A DNA stretch of 64,000 bases from Enterobacter sp. C2 (GTDB lineage: Bacteria; Pseudomonadota; Gammaproteobacteria; Enterobacterales; Enterobacteriaceae): assembly GCF_019880405.1 (NCBI RefSeq), contig NZ_CP082269.1, forward strand, positions 1,860,001-1,924,000. The letters are read 5' to 3'. The position numbers were made by a program, and so were the translations under genes. Positions within the stretch are counted from its first letter, which is position 1. Each line of letters starts with the position of its first letter. The notes below the pieces were generated by a model. That model worked only from the letters and a program-made list of their open reading frames with translations, ran no database searches and was not told the DNA's origin. Below, in pieces: positions 44,436 through 53,327 of the stretch.

Positions 44436-46852
44436 AACCTGATATCGTCTGGTATCCTCCGCAATTTCCAGATAAAGGGCGATTACCCACGCAAGCTGCG
44501 TTAGTCGGCCAAAACTGTAAACAGCAGGACAGTCATGAACTGGCCTACCGCAATGAACTTTGTCAGGCCGCCGGTAGACTGGTGGAGCCGCCCTGCTGTA
44601 AGACGCTGCATATTAGTCTGTTTTTCGACGGGACCGGTAATAATCTGAACAACGATCTCTTTATCGCCGATCCTAAACATCCTACCAATATTGCCCGCCT
44701 TTTCCGCGCGACCATTGGTCAGGGCTACGCTGGTGGTGTGCTGGGGCATGCTAGCGAACTGGTGGATATGGAGGGAACATCGGGCAATAAATATTATAAA
44801 TACTATATCCCCGGCGTTGGTACTCCCTTTCCGGAAGTGTCGGATCTGGATTACAGCACATCCGGTCTGGCTTATGCCACCTATGGCGAAGAAAGAATTA
44901 ACTGGGGACTTATTCGCATTATTGATGCTTTACGACGCACGCTGGGTAAACCTGCGCTATCCGATAGTGAAAGCTGGAAAGCCATCGGGTCAATGACGAC
45001 AGACATGGGAGATAATCGGGCAAATTCCGGATCAATGATGCGGATGACGGAGTTTCAGCGGCTTTTAAAAGATCTGGAACCCGACCTGAAGCTGGCGCTG
45101 AAGCAGCCTGAACCCGGTAAACCGAAACTGCTGGGGATTAAGCTGTATGTGTACGGTTTTTCACGCGGCGCGGCGGCGGCAAGGGCTTTTGTTAACTGGC
45201 TGGTCGAACTGCTACCCAATGCTTTCAGAAAAGGGGCGAAGCCGGATCTCTGCCTGACGCTGGAAGGTGCCGACTGGAAAGTGCCGCTGAGTATTGAGTT
45301 TCTCGGACTGCTTGATACGGTGGCCTCCGTAGGTGTGGCGCATATTGCTCCCCTTGCGGAAGGGCATATGGGCTGGGCCGATGGCGCAATGGAACTGCCC
45401 GATAACGGCCTGATTAAAAATTGTGTACATCTGGTTTCAGCCCATGAACAGCGGCTCTGTTTTCCACTGGATTCAATTTGCCACCATGATGGTACCTATC
45501 CGTCTTTTGCCAGAGAGGTGGTATATCCCGGGATGCATTCAGATATTGGCGGCGGCTATCCGCCTGGCGATCAGGGGAAAGCGGTGGCAGATAATGATGG
45601 TTTTTTATTATCTCAGATTGCGCTACATGAAATCTATGCAGCGGCTTTTGGTGCTGGTGCACCCTTGAAAGTACCTAAACAAGTATTACCAACTGATTTA
45701 GCTAAAGATGTTTGGCGAACAATGCCTTTTGATTTAGGTCGTGAATTTGCAATAGCTCCTGAATTAAATAAACGTTTCAACGCTTGGCGTGAATTAACCT
45801 TAAATCTCCCTTCATCTCCGGAAGATATAAGTGATGAAAGTGCCGCCAAATATGAACCTGTACGCGCATCAGTCAATGTTATTACTGCACTGGAAGATCA
45901 AATCGCCTGGATAACCGCATGGCGTATCGGTCGCTATGCGAGCGGAAACTATGCAAAACAGTCGTTTTATAAAGAAGCCGCCGCAAATGAAATGAATAAA
46001 GACAGCGATCCAGCAGTAAGGGAAAAATCCGAACAGGATCGTAAAGAAAAACAGGAGAAAGTAGAGAAGAAACGCCGGGAAATGCAGGCGTCAGCGGAAA
46101 AAAATACCTATATTCCCTATCCACCAGGAGTGAAAGATTTCGATCCCGCGATGGCGCAGACGCAGTTGAGCCAGGCTGCGAAGGAGTTCAGTGAGGATTA
46201 TCAGCTCGAACCACATATCAGCACAGGAAACTGGTGGTATAGGCTACTAACGGAGATAGTGGGTAACCTGGTTTACATCTTCAGTGATGATGATGCGAGC
46301 GGTGAATATAAAAAGATAAAAAAAGAGGCCCATGAGAGGGTGGCAAAGCTTTTTCCTGCTCAGGGGGAAAATAGCAATGCGCAACATCCTGGAGGATTAA
46401 CCAGGGCATTATTTGACGATCAAATCCATGACTCCAGAGCCTGGTTTTTGTATGCGACTTTTGATACACGGGAGCCGTGGGGAAGCTATTTTTTGTACCG
46501 GATGATCTATTTCGGGGAACTGATGAGTAAAAATATTACTCCTCTTGTGAAAGGTGGACGCCTTATCAAGAGAGGATATGAAACTATGACTCCCGCTCCT
46601 GGTGCTGAGTTAGTTATCGAGAGATTTGAAAAGGGAGGGGCTATTGTTGGTGATAATTCTCCACCTGAAATAAAACAAAAAATATCCGTGGTAAATAGTG
46701 CAGCTGATATTCCTGTTGCCATGTCATCTGATTTGCCTTCTCAGCCCGCGCTGACAAATGAGTCAGCGGAACTCATCGCCCGACAGCAACAGTCGCAGGA
46801 AGCGGAAAAACTGGCCAGTACTAAATCTGCAATAGCTTCATTATGGTCATAA
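44423..46852 (+). CDS. Tle1-like T6SS phospholipase effector (DUF2235)
   Basis: The 809-residue protein has a DUF2235 hydrolase domain: ISLFFDGTGNN (64-74), nucleophile Ser247 in GFSRG (245-249), likely acid Asp298 in LLDTVASVG, and a histidine candidate H372 in MHSDIGGGY. Tle1 proteins are T6SS lipases that break the target's phospholipids from the periplasm. A Lys/Glu-rich helical stretch lies near 525-565. No signal peptide is present, as expected for a T6SS cargo. The first ~20 codons match the start of the DUF3304 genes. The adaptor, immunity copies and PAAR around it complete the module. Confidence 0.9.
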   Translation: MSKMKPDIVWYPPQFPDKGRLPTQAALVGQNCKQQDSHELAYRNELCQAAGRLVEPPCCKTLHISLFFDGTGNNLNNDLFIADPKHPTNIARLFRATIGQGYAGGVLGHASELVDMEGTSGNKYYKYYIPGVGTPFPEVSDLDYSTSGLAYATYGEERINWGLIRIIDALRRTLGKPALSDSESWKAIGSMTTDMGDNRANSGSMMRMTEFQRLLKDLEPDLKLALKQPEPGKPKLLGIKLYVYGFSRGAAAARAFVNWLVELLPNAFRKGAKPDLCLTLEGADWKVPLSIEFLGLLDTVASVGVAHIAPLAEGHMGWADGAMELPDNGLIKNCVHLVSAHEQRLCFPLDSICHHDGTYPSFAREVVYPGMHSDIGGGYPPGDQGKAVADNDGFLLSQIALHEIYAAAFGAGAPLKVPKQVLPTDLAKDVWRTMPFDLGREFAIAPELNKRFNAWRELTLNLPSSPEDISDESAAKYEPVRASVNVITALEDQIAWITAWRIGRYASGNYAKQSFYKEAAANEMNKDSDPAVREKSEQDRKEKQEKVEKKRREMQASAEKNTYIPYPPGVKDFDPAMAQTQLSQAAKEFSEDYQLEPHISTGNWWYRLLTEIVGNLVYIFSDDDASGEYKKIKKEAHERVAKLFPAQGENSNAQHPGGLTRALFDDQIHDSRAWFLYATFDTREPWGSYFLYRMIYFGELMSKNITPLVKGGRLIKRGYETMTPAPGAELVIERFEKGGAIVGDNSPPEIKQKISVVNSAADIPVAMSSDLPSQPALTNESAELIARQQQSQEAEKLASTKSAIASLWS

Positions 46853-46909
46853 CGGATAAATAAAATATTTAATATCTGAGTGTCTATATTAATAATATGA
46901 GGAACAAAT

Positions 46910-47167
46910 ATGAAACAGGTAATACGCGAAGGCGATACCCTGCGGGAGTATGGCGGTAAAGTTCTGGCCGGACATTATCTGTGTTTCGGAAAAGGCATTG
47001 CCACTAAAGGTGATCCGGTAAAATGCAATAAACATGGTATGACCACGATTATTGAAGGCAGCGCTTTGTCAAAAGTGGATGGACAGCCCGTCGCCCTCCA
47101 CGGACATCACTGCGCCTGTGGTTGCACGCTGGTAAGCTCTTTTCCCGACTGCGGTATTGCGCAGTGA
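46910..47167 (+). CDS. PAAR spike-tip protein
   Basis: The 85-residue protein consists only of a PAAR domain with the usual small-loop cysteines and histidines (LHGHHCACGC), which would bind zinc. It sharpens the VgrG spike and can help load effectors. GAGGAAC lies upstream of the ATG. Its TGA overlaps the GTG start of the next gene. Confidence 0.92.
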   Translation: MKQVIREGDTLREYGGKVLAGHYLCFGKGIATKGDPVKCNKHGMTTIIEGSALSKVDGQPVALHGHHCACGCTLVSSFPDCGIAQ

Positions 47168-48300
47168 GACCGCTACCTGATTTTCCTGATTATCATACTG
47201 CAAAGCCGCCAGCGACAAAGCGCTGGTTGGGCGCTGGCGCATTACTGATTCTGGCTGTTGGCGCAGCGAAGGCGTTGTTGCGGGGATCGGATGCAGGTAT
47301 CGGGAGCATCTTTACCGGAATGCTTTTCACTTTAATCTTCATGGGTATTTTCTGGCTCCTTTCTCTGCTGTATTACCGGTTTTCCCTCCACCATTCAGTC
47401 ACCTGGAGAGCGGAAGTGGCAGAATTGCATAGCAACTGGTGGTATCAGCATCGTCGACAGTTTTTCCTGGAGGATGTGGTATTGATTGGTCCGGCTGGGG
47501 CGGAGCGGGGGGATTGGTTGCGTCTGCTCAAGCGTGAGCAAAAAGCACCAGCAGAACGCCAGGAGGCAGGTGGTAAAGCCCTGCGTGTGGCACGTTCTTT
47601 TTCTGCTGATATGACAGAACGTGAAAATCAGCTGGCCCGCATGCTGGCACTCCAGTGGAGACGTCAGCGTGAAGGCAAAACATTGGCCTCGCCGCAGCGA
47701 TGTTACTGGCAGGGGAGTGAGAACGCGTGGCAGGCGTTTGCCGGAGAGGTGAAGAGCTCATTTCCGGAGATGGAATTACCTGAATTTCCGGAGATGTGGA
47801 TGGGAGAAAGTACGTTATCGGACATTGCTGCTTTTCTGGGTTCGGATGATAACGATGCTCATATTCTGGTCGCCGGATGTCAGTCCGTGCTCGCTTCTGC
47901 TGAGGGTTTGCTACCTGCCGGTGAAGCCGCCGCGTTATGGCTTGCCGGCTCTGAAGGGCCTGTACTGCTTTCCCGTGGGGAATTTTTTTCCCCGTCAGAA
48001 ACGGAATCGCTGAAAGATGTTTGCGAACGCGCGCAAAAGCAAAGTGAACTTGACGCTGCGCCTGACGCCTGCATTCTTTTTTCTCACCCGCAACAATCAG
48101 AGTTGGCAGGCAGCGGCTGGAACGTGACTCATTATCTACAGGATAATTTTTGGGGTAATACGGGAAAACTTGAGGCGCTTGTCGTGATATCACTTGCTGC
48201 TATTTTCGCACAAAGTCAGTCGCAGCCCTGCGGCTGGATAGCCACCGATCCTTTATACCCTCTCGCGCTTGGAATTGTTAAACCTCATGAAAACAGATAA
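47164..48300 (+). CDS. T6SS-operon inner membrane protein, unknown
   Basis: The start is chosen as GTG 47164, overlapping the PAAR stop as GTGA; an in-frame ATG at 47122 would lie inside the PAAR gene. The 378-residue product has two membrane spans within the first ~80 residues and one near the C-terminus (LEALVVISLAAIFAQS). A large soluble part begins FFLEDVVLIGPAGAERGDWL, which recalls the degenerate P-loop domain of TssM. It lies directly before tssM and overlaps it by 14 bases, so a role in the membrane complex is likely but unproven. I recognise no named family. Confidence 0.75.
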   Translation: MRPLPDFPDYHTAKPPATKRWLGAGALLILAVGAAKALLRGSDAGIGSIFTGMLFTLIFMGIFWLLSLLYYRFSLHHSVTWRAEVAELHSNWWYQHRRQFFLEDVVLIGPAGAERGDWLRLLKREQKAPAERQEAGGKALRVARSFSADMTERENQLARMLALQWRRQREGKTLASPQRCYWQGSENAWQAFAGEVKSSFPEMELPEFPEMWMGESTLSDIAAFLGSDDNDAHILVAGCQSVLASAEGLLPAGEAAALWLAGSEGPVLLSRGEFFSPSETESLKDVCERAQKQSELDAAPDACILFSHPQQSELAGSGWNVTHYLQDNFWGNTGKLEALVVISLAAIFAQSQSQPCGWIATDPLYPLALGIVKPHENR

Positions 48301-51300
48301 AAATCAGAACGAAAGTATTTCTGCTGCGTTTACGGTGGTACTCGCCGCTATAGCGATCACATTCCTTATTTTATTAGGTGGGTTAGCGTACTGGTTTTTT
48401 ATAGAAAATCACGAGGCAAAATGGTCGGTTATTTATCCCGTTTTGCTGGTGTGTGCTCTTCTTTGGATCGTGCTGGCATGTGTTGTATCTCTGGTTTTTC
48501 TGGCGATACATCTTTGGATTATCAGTAAGGCCAGGCGTTCATCAGTGGTTGGACAGGGGGCATCAGCGAAGAGGAGATCATTGAAGCGTCTGATGTTATC
48601 AGAAGAAATAGCCGCCCACCTTCGCCGCCGCTATACCTCTCTCTGGCGCTACAGAGTCCGCCTTTTACTGGTCTGCGGCGAACCCGCGCAAATAGCCGCC
48701 ATCGCTCCTGGCCTTGCGGAAAAACAGTGGCTGGAGGGGCATCGGACGGTGCTGATTCACGGCGACAGCCTGTCGGCGTTAGCGGATGCGGAGCGACTGG
48801 CCGCCCTGCGCAAGCTGCGACGTCACCGTCCGCTGGACGGCATCGTGCTGGCGCTTGATGAGGCGCAGGCCACTGCCGGTACGCTAGATAACGCGCTTCG
48901 CACGCTCGAACAGCTTGGGGAGACGTTGCGCTACCAGCCGCCGGTGTACCTGTGGCAGGTATGCGACACGCTGTGGCCGCAGGATAGCCGTGCTAGCCAG
49001 ACGGTGGGGGCGCTGTTTCCGGTGCAGGCCACGCCAGAGAAGGTTGAACAGCAGCTTTGCGCCATTCTGCCGTCCCTGCGTCAGCAGGGCATGCAACAGC
49101 TGTGCGCCAATCCGGCCCATGATTTTCTGCTGCGGGTCGGACACTCCCTTGAGGAGAACGGCATTGCCCGCTGGCGTGCGCTGCTGACGCCGTGGCTTAC
49201 GGAGCACCTGAAGCGTATTCCGCTGCGCGGCCTGATGTTCAGCCCCTCGCAGGCAGGAGAAAAAGTAACGGATGAGGCGCTGCACCCTCACAGCTGGTCC
49301 GCTCCGGCTGCGTGGCAGGGGGTAATGATCGACTGTGAACGAGTACGCGGCGTGCAGGTAGGAATGCCGTGGCAGCGTACGCTAGGCGTTACCCTGCTGA
49401 CGCTGGTGGCCCTGTGGGGCGCGGGCAGCCTGCTCTCCTTTATCATTAACCGCCAGCATATTGTGACCGCCACGGAACGGGCGCAGCAGCTGGTTAGCCA
49501 TCCTGTCGTCAGTGATGCGCAGCTGGTGGCCTTGCAGGTACTGCTTAACGATCTCGCACGTTTACAGAGCCAGCAGGCGCACGGCGCGCCGTGGTATCAG
49601 CGTTTCGGTCTCGATCACAGTGCGCAGCTCTTTACCGCGCTAATGCCCTGGTACACGCAGGCGAACAACCGACTGGTACGTGATGCGGCGGTGCAGGCGC
49701 TCAAGCAGCAGCTGACGACGCTGGCGAACCTGCCGCCGCGCAGTCCGCAACGGGCACGGCGGGCAAAAGCCGGTTATGACCAGCTGAAAGCGTATCTGAT
49801 GATGGCGCGTCCGGACAAAGCGGATGCAGCGTTTTACACCCGGGTGATGACAGGCGCTCAGCCTACCCGTGTCGGCATCTCTTCGCCGATATGGCAGAGC
49901 ATCGCGCCCGATCTGTGGGCCTGGTACATGCAAAACCTGCCGTCACAGCCAGCCTGGAAAACCACGCCGGATGCGGCGCTGGTGACGCAGGCGCGCCAGG
50001 TGTTACTGGAGCAAATCGGTCGGCGTAACGCTGAGAGCACCCTGTACGAGAACATGCTCACTCAGGTGCGTCGGAACTACGCCGACATGACCCTTGAGGA
50101 TATGACACCGCAGACCGATGCGAGCCGTCTGTTTACCACCCGGGAGGTGGTGCCAGGGATGTTTACCCGCCAGGCGTGGGAAGGGGGGATTCAGGACGCG
50201 ATCGCTAAAGCGGTGGACTCCCGCCGCGACGAGATTGACTGGGTCCTGAGCGATAACCGGAAAAGCGTCTCAGGGGATGTTTCCCCAGAGGCGCTGAAGC
50301 AGCGCCTGACGGAGCGCTATTTCGCCGACTTCTCTGGTGCATGGCTGAACGTCTTAAACAGTATCCGGCTAAACCCGGCGCACACTATTGCGGATGTCAC
50401 CGACCAGTTAACGCTGGCCAGCGATGTCCGCCAATCGCCCTTGATTGCCCTGATGAATACCCTGGCGTACCAGGGGCAGACCGGAGAGCAGAGAGAGGCG
50501 ATATCCGACTCGCTGGTGAAGTCGGCGAAAAATTTGCTGGGTAAGGGCACTAAACCGGTGATTGACCAGCAGGCCGCCGGGCCTGTCAGCCCCCTGGACG
50601 GCACGTTCGGACCGCTTCTGGCCCTGATGGGGAAAAACAGCGCGCAAAACGTGATGGCAGCGGACAGTTCGCTCAGCTTACAGACCTATTTAACCCGCCT
50701 GACCCGCGTGCGCCTCAGGCTCCAGCAGGTGGCGAGCTCGCCCGATCCGCAGGCGATGATGCAGCAGCTGGCGCAGACTGTATTTCAGGGGAAAAGCGTG
50801 GATCTGACCGACACCCGTGAGTACGGCAGCCTGATGGCGGCGAGCCTGGGAGAGGAGTGGAGTGGCTTCGGGCAGACCCTGTTTGTCCAGCCGCTGACCC
50901 AAGCCTGGGAGACGGTGTTACAGCCGTCGGCGGCCAGCCTGAACGAGGCGTGGCAGCGCTCCATTGTGGCTAACTGGCATGCTGCTTTTGACGGACGTTA
51001 TCCCTTTTCCGCAGGCAAAAATGACGCCTCACTGCCGATGCTCGCGGCGTTTATCCGTCGCGACAGCGGACGTATCGATCGCTTCCTCACCAGCCAGCTG
51101 GGTGGCGTGCTGCACCGGGAGGGCAGTACCTGGGTGGCAGATAGCGCCCACAGCCAGGGGCTGGCGTTCAGTCCGGCATTCCTTAAGGCGATCAATCAGC
51201 TGAGCGAGTTATCTGACATTCTGTTTACCGACGGCAGCCAGGGCATCAGTTTTGAGATGCAGGGCGTCGCCATGCCGGAGATTGTCGAGACCCAGCTGAC

Positions 51301-51697
51301 CCTTGACGGGCAGACGCTGCACTATTTCAACCAGCTTGCTGACTGGCAGAGCTTCCGCTGGCCGGGGGTGATTAACAAACCGGGCGCAATGCTGACCTGG
51401 ACCTCCACGGCGGCAGGCGCACGGCTGTTTGCCAACGACAGCGGTCCCTGGGGGATTATCCGTATGCTGGAGAGGATGAAGCGGCAGAAGGAGAGCGACG
51501 GCCTCTACCGTCTGACTCTTACCGCGCCGGACAGTCGGCAGCTTCAGTGGCTGCTGCGCACGGAGCTTGGCGACGGCCCGCTGGCGCTGCTGAAGCTACG
51601 CAACTTCACGCTTCCGGCGCAGATATTCAGCGTTGATACGCTGAATGCAAAACGGACGGATGAAAAAGAAGTTGATGCAAATGAGAGGAGTGAATAA
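48287..51697 (+). CDS. tssM: T6SS membrane complex protein TssM (IcmF/VasK)
   Basis: The ATG at 48287 (MKTDKNQNES) is preferred to an upstream TTG in frame. The 1136-residue protein has two membrane spans (residues ~10-35 and 45-75), a cytoplasmic IcmF domain, a third span (~367-390) and a long periplasmic part that binds the TssJ lipoprotein. The P-loop position reads LLLVCGEPAQIAAIAPG, without the GxxGxGK[ST] of ATP-binding IcmF proteins, so nucleotide binding is doubtful. It overlaps tssA by one base. Confidence 0.95.
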   Translation: MKTDKNQNESISAAFTVVLAAIAITFLILLGGLAYWFFIENHEAKWSVIYPVLLVCALLWIVLACVVSLVFLAIHLWIISKARRSSVVGQGASAKRRSLKRLMLSEEIAAHLRRRYTSLWRYRVRLLLVCGEPAQIAAIAPGLAEKQWLEGHRTVLIHGDSLSALADAERLAALRKLRRHRPLDGIVLALDEAQATAGTLDNALRTLEQLGETLRYQPPVYLWQVCDTLWPQDSRASQTVGALFPVQATPEKVEQQLCAILPSLRQQGMQQLCANPAHDFLLRVGHSLEENGIARWRALLTPWLTEHLKRIPLRGLMFSPSQAGEKVTDEALHPHSWSAPAAWQGVMIDCERVRGVQVGMPWQRTLGVTLLTLVALWGAGSLLSFIINRQHIVTATERAQQLVSHPVVSDAQLVALQVLLNDLARLQSQQAHGAPWYQRFGLDHSAQLFTALMPWYTQANNRLVRDAAVQALKQQLTTLANLPPRSPQRARRAKAGYDQLKAYLMMARPDKADAAFYTRVMTGAQPTRVGISSPIWQSIAPDLWAWYMQNLPSQPAWKTTPDAALVTQARQVLLEQIGRRNAESTLYENMLTQVRRNYADMTLEDMTPQTDASRLFTTREVVPGMFTRQAWEGGIQDAIAKAVDSRRDEIDWVLSDNRKSVSGDVSPEALKQRLTERYFADFSGAWLNVLNSIRLNPAHTIADVTDQLTLASDVRQSPLIALMNTLAYQGQTGEQREAISDSLVKSAKNLLGKGTKPVIDQQAAGPVSPLDGTFGPLLALMGKNSAQNVMAADSSLSLQTYLTRLTRVRLRLQQVASSPDPQAMMQQLAQTVFQGKSVDLTDTREYGSLMAASLGEEWSGFGQTLFVQPLTQAWETVLQPSAASLNEAWQRSIVANWHAAFDGRYPFSAGKNDASLPMLAAFIRRDSGRIDRFLTSQLGGVLHREGSTWVADSAHSQGLAFSPAFLKAINQLSELSDILFTDGSQGISFEMQGVAMPEIVETQLTLDGQTLHYFNQLADWQSFRWPGVINKPGAMLTWTSTAAGARLFANDSGPWGIIRMLERMKRQKESDGLYRLTLTAPDSRQLQWLLRTELGDGPLALLKLRNFTLPAQIFSVDTLNAKRTDEKEVDANERSE

Positions 51698-53292
51698 TGG
51701 CGTCCGTTGATTCCCTACTGGCCGCCTGCCAGCTACGGGCAGACACGCAGGCGCAGGAGGCACAGTCCCGTCTTGCCCTGTGGGAAAACTGGCTGAAGCC
51801 CATCTCTGATGACAACTCCACCGGCGACGATCCCGGCTATGACGACGATTTTCAGCAGATGCGTGAGGAGGTCAACAAGCTCTCGGGCGCAGACACGGCG
51901 CTGATTTGCCAGCTGGCGGAAAAGCTGCTGACGACCACCAGCAAGGATATTCGTGTTGCGACGTATTACACCTGGGCGCGGTTGCATCGTGACGGTGAAG
52001 CGGGGCTGGCGGATGGACTCGAACTGCTGGCTGGCCTGATGCAGCGCTTTGGTACAGGGCTCCATCCGCAGCGGGAGCGCAGCCGGAAAGCGGCGCTGGA
52101 GTGGCTGGCAAGCAGCCGGATGCTGGACAGCCTGCTGCTCTACCCGGAGGTGACAAAAGCCGAAGCCGGACGCCTCGCCGGGGCGCTATGGCTGATTGAG
52201 CGGGCCGTGGAGCACACGGCAGCAGACGAGCGCCCGCAGCTCGGTGCCCTGTATGGCGCGCTGGAAACCCGCCTGTTGAAATCCGGCGGTATGGATGCAG
52301 TCGTGCCGCAGAACGTCAGCGAGGGCAGCCACACGGCGCCACCGTTCGGCAGCGTGCCACCGTTGGCGGGCATTACTTCAGGTCAGGAGCTGCTTACACA
52401 GGCGCGCACCCTGGCAGACTACCTGAGAAGCCAGCCGGACGGCTGGCTGGCCGCCCATCGGCTAATTAAAAATCTTCGGCATGACACCCTGCATCAGCTC
52501 CCGCCGCTCTCCGCCGACGGTAAAACCCGCATCGAACCGCCCAAAGCGGAACACCGAGCCCAGTTGAAACGGCTGTACCTGCAACAGAGCTGGCGTGAAC
52601 TGATGGAGGAGGCGGACAGCCTGCTGTCACGGGGCGCTAATCACCTGTGGCTGGACGTGCAGTGGTATCTGTACCAGGCGCTGCTGAAGTCCGGGCGGGA
52701 AGCCGAGGCCGCCATTATTCAGTCTGACCTGAAAGGCGTGCTCTCGCGCCTGCCGGGGCTGGAGACCCTGGCTTTTAACGACGGCACGCCGTTCGCTGAC
52801 GAAGTGACCCTCAACTGGATACAGCAGCAGGTGGCGGATAACCCTGCGGGCTGGCAGGACAACACGACGGCGGCCTCCGCGATGCTATCCGGCGACGACG
52901 ATATCCTGCTCCTGGAGCCGGAAGCGCTCACGCTTGCCGACAGCGACGGCCCCGATGCGGCGCTGGCCTGGCTGCAGGCCCGTCCTGGGATCGCCACGCC
53001 GCGCAGCCGCTGGCTGCTGCATTTACTGATGGCGCGCGTTGCCGAGCAGACGGGCAAAAATGAACTGGCCCTGCACCTGCTGGCTGAGCTGGATGCCCTT
53101 TCGGCCACCCTGACGCTGACGCAATGGGAGCCGGGACTGTTGTTTGAGGTGAAGGCGAGAAGGCTGAAACTGTTGCGCATGAAGGCCGGACGCAGTGAAG
53201 CAGAGAAAATCCGACTCCAGCCGGAGATGGAGACGCTGCTGGCTGGGCTGATCGCCCTCGATCCCGCAAGAGCTGCCGTGCTGTGCAGCTGA
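51697..53292 (+). CDS. tssA: T6SS cap/baseplate protein TssA
   Basis: The 531-residue protein has the ImpA N-terminal domain (WENWLKPISDDNSTGDDPGY) and a long helical C-terminal region. TssA proteins first help assemble the baseplate and then ride on the growing sheath as a cap. GAGAGGAG lies upstream of the ATG, which overlaps the tssM stop (TAATG). A shorter second ImpA-type gene ends the cluster. Confidence 0.92.
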   Translation: MASVDSLLAACQLRADTQAQEAQSRLALWENWLKPISDDNSTGDDPGYDDDFQQMREEVNKLSGADTALICQLAEKLLTTTSKDIRVATYYTWARLHRDGEAGLADGLELLAGLMQRFGTGLHPQRERSRKAALEWLASSRMLDSLLLYPEVTKAEAGRLAGALWLIERAVEHTAADERPQLGALYGALETRLLKSGGMDAVVPQNVSEGSHTAPPFGSVPPLAGITSGQELLTQARTLADYLRSQPDGWLAAHRLIKNLRHDTLHQLPPLSADGKTRIEPPKAEHRAQLKRLYLQQSWRELMEEADSLLSRGANHLWLDVQWYLYQALLKSGREAEAAIIQSDLKGVLSRLPGLETLAFNDGTPFADEVTLNWIQQQVADNPAGWQDNTTAASAMLSGDDDILLLEPEALTLADSDGPDAALAWLQARPGIATPRSRWLLHLLMARVAEQTGKNELALHLLAELDALSATLTLTQWEPGLLFEVKARRLKLLRMKAGRSEAEKIRLQPEMETLLAGLIALDPARAAVLCS

Positions 53293-53327
53293 CGCTTTTA
53301 TTCACATCCTGATATCTGAGATATGCA

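Noticed and set aside
42076-44485. Tandem repeats of ~575-620 bases that might be a CRISPR-like or satellite array
   Set aside because: Each unit is a complete coding frame with a lipobox and overlapping start and stop; this is gene duplication.
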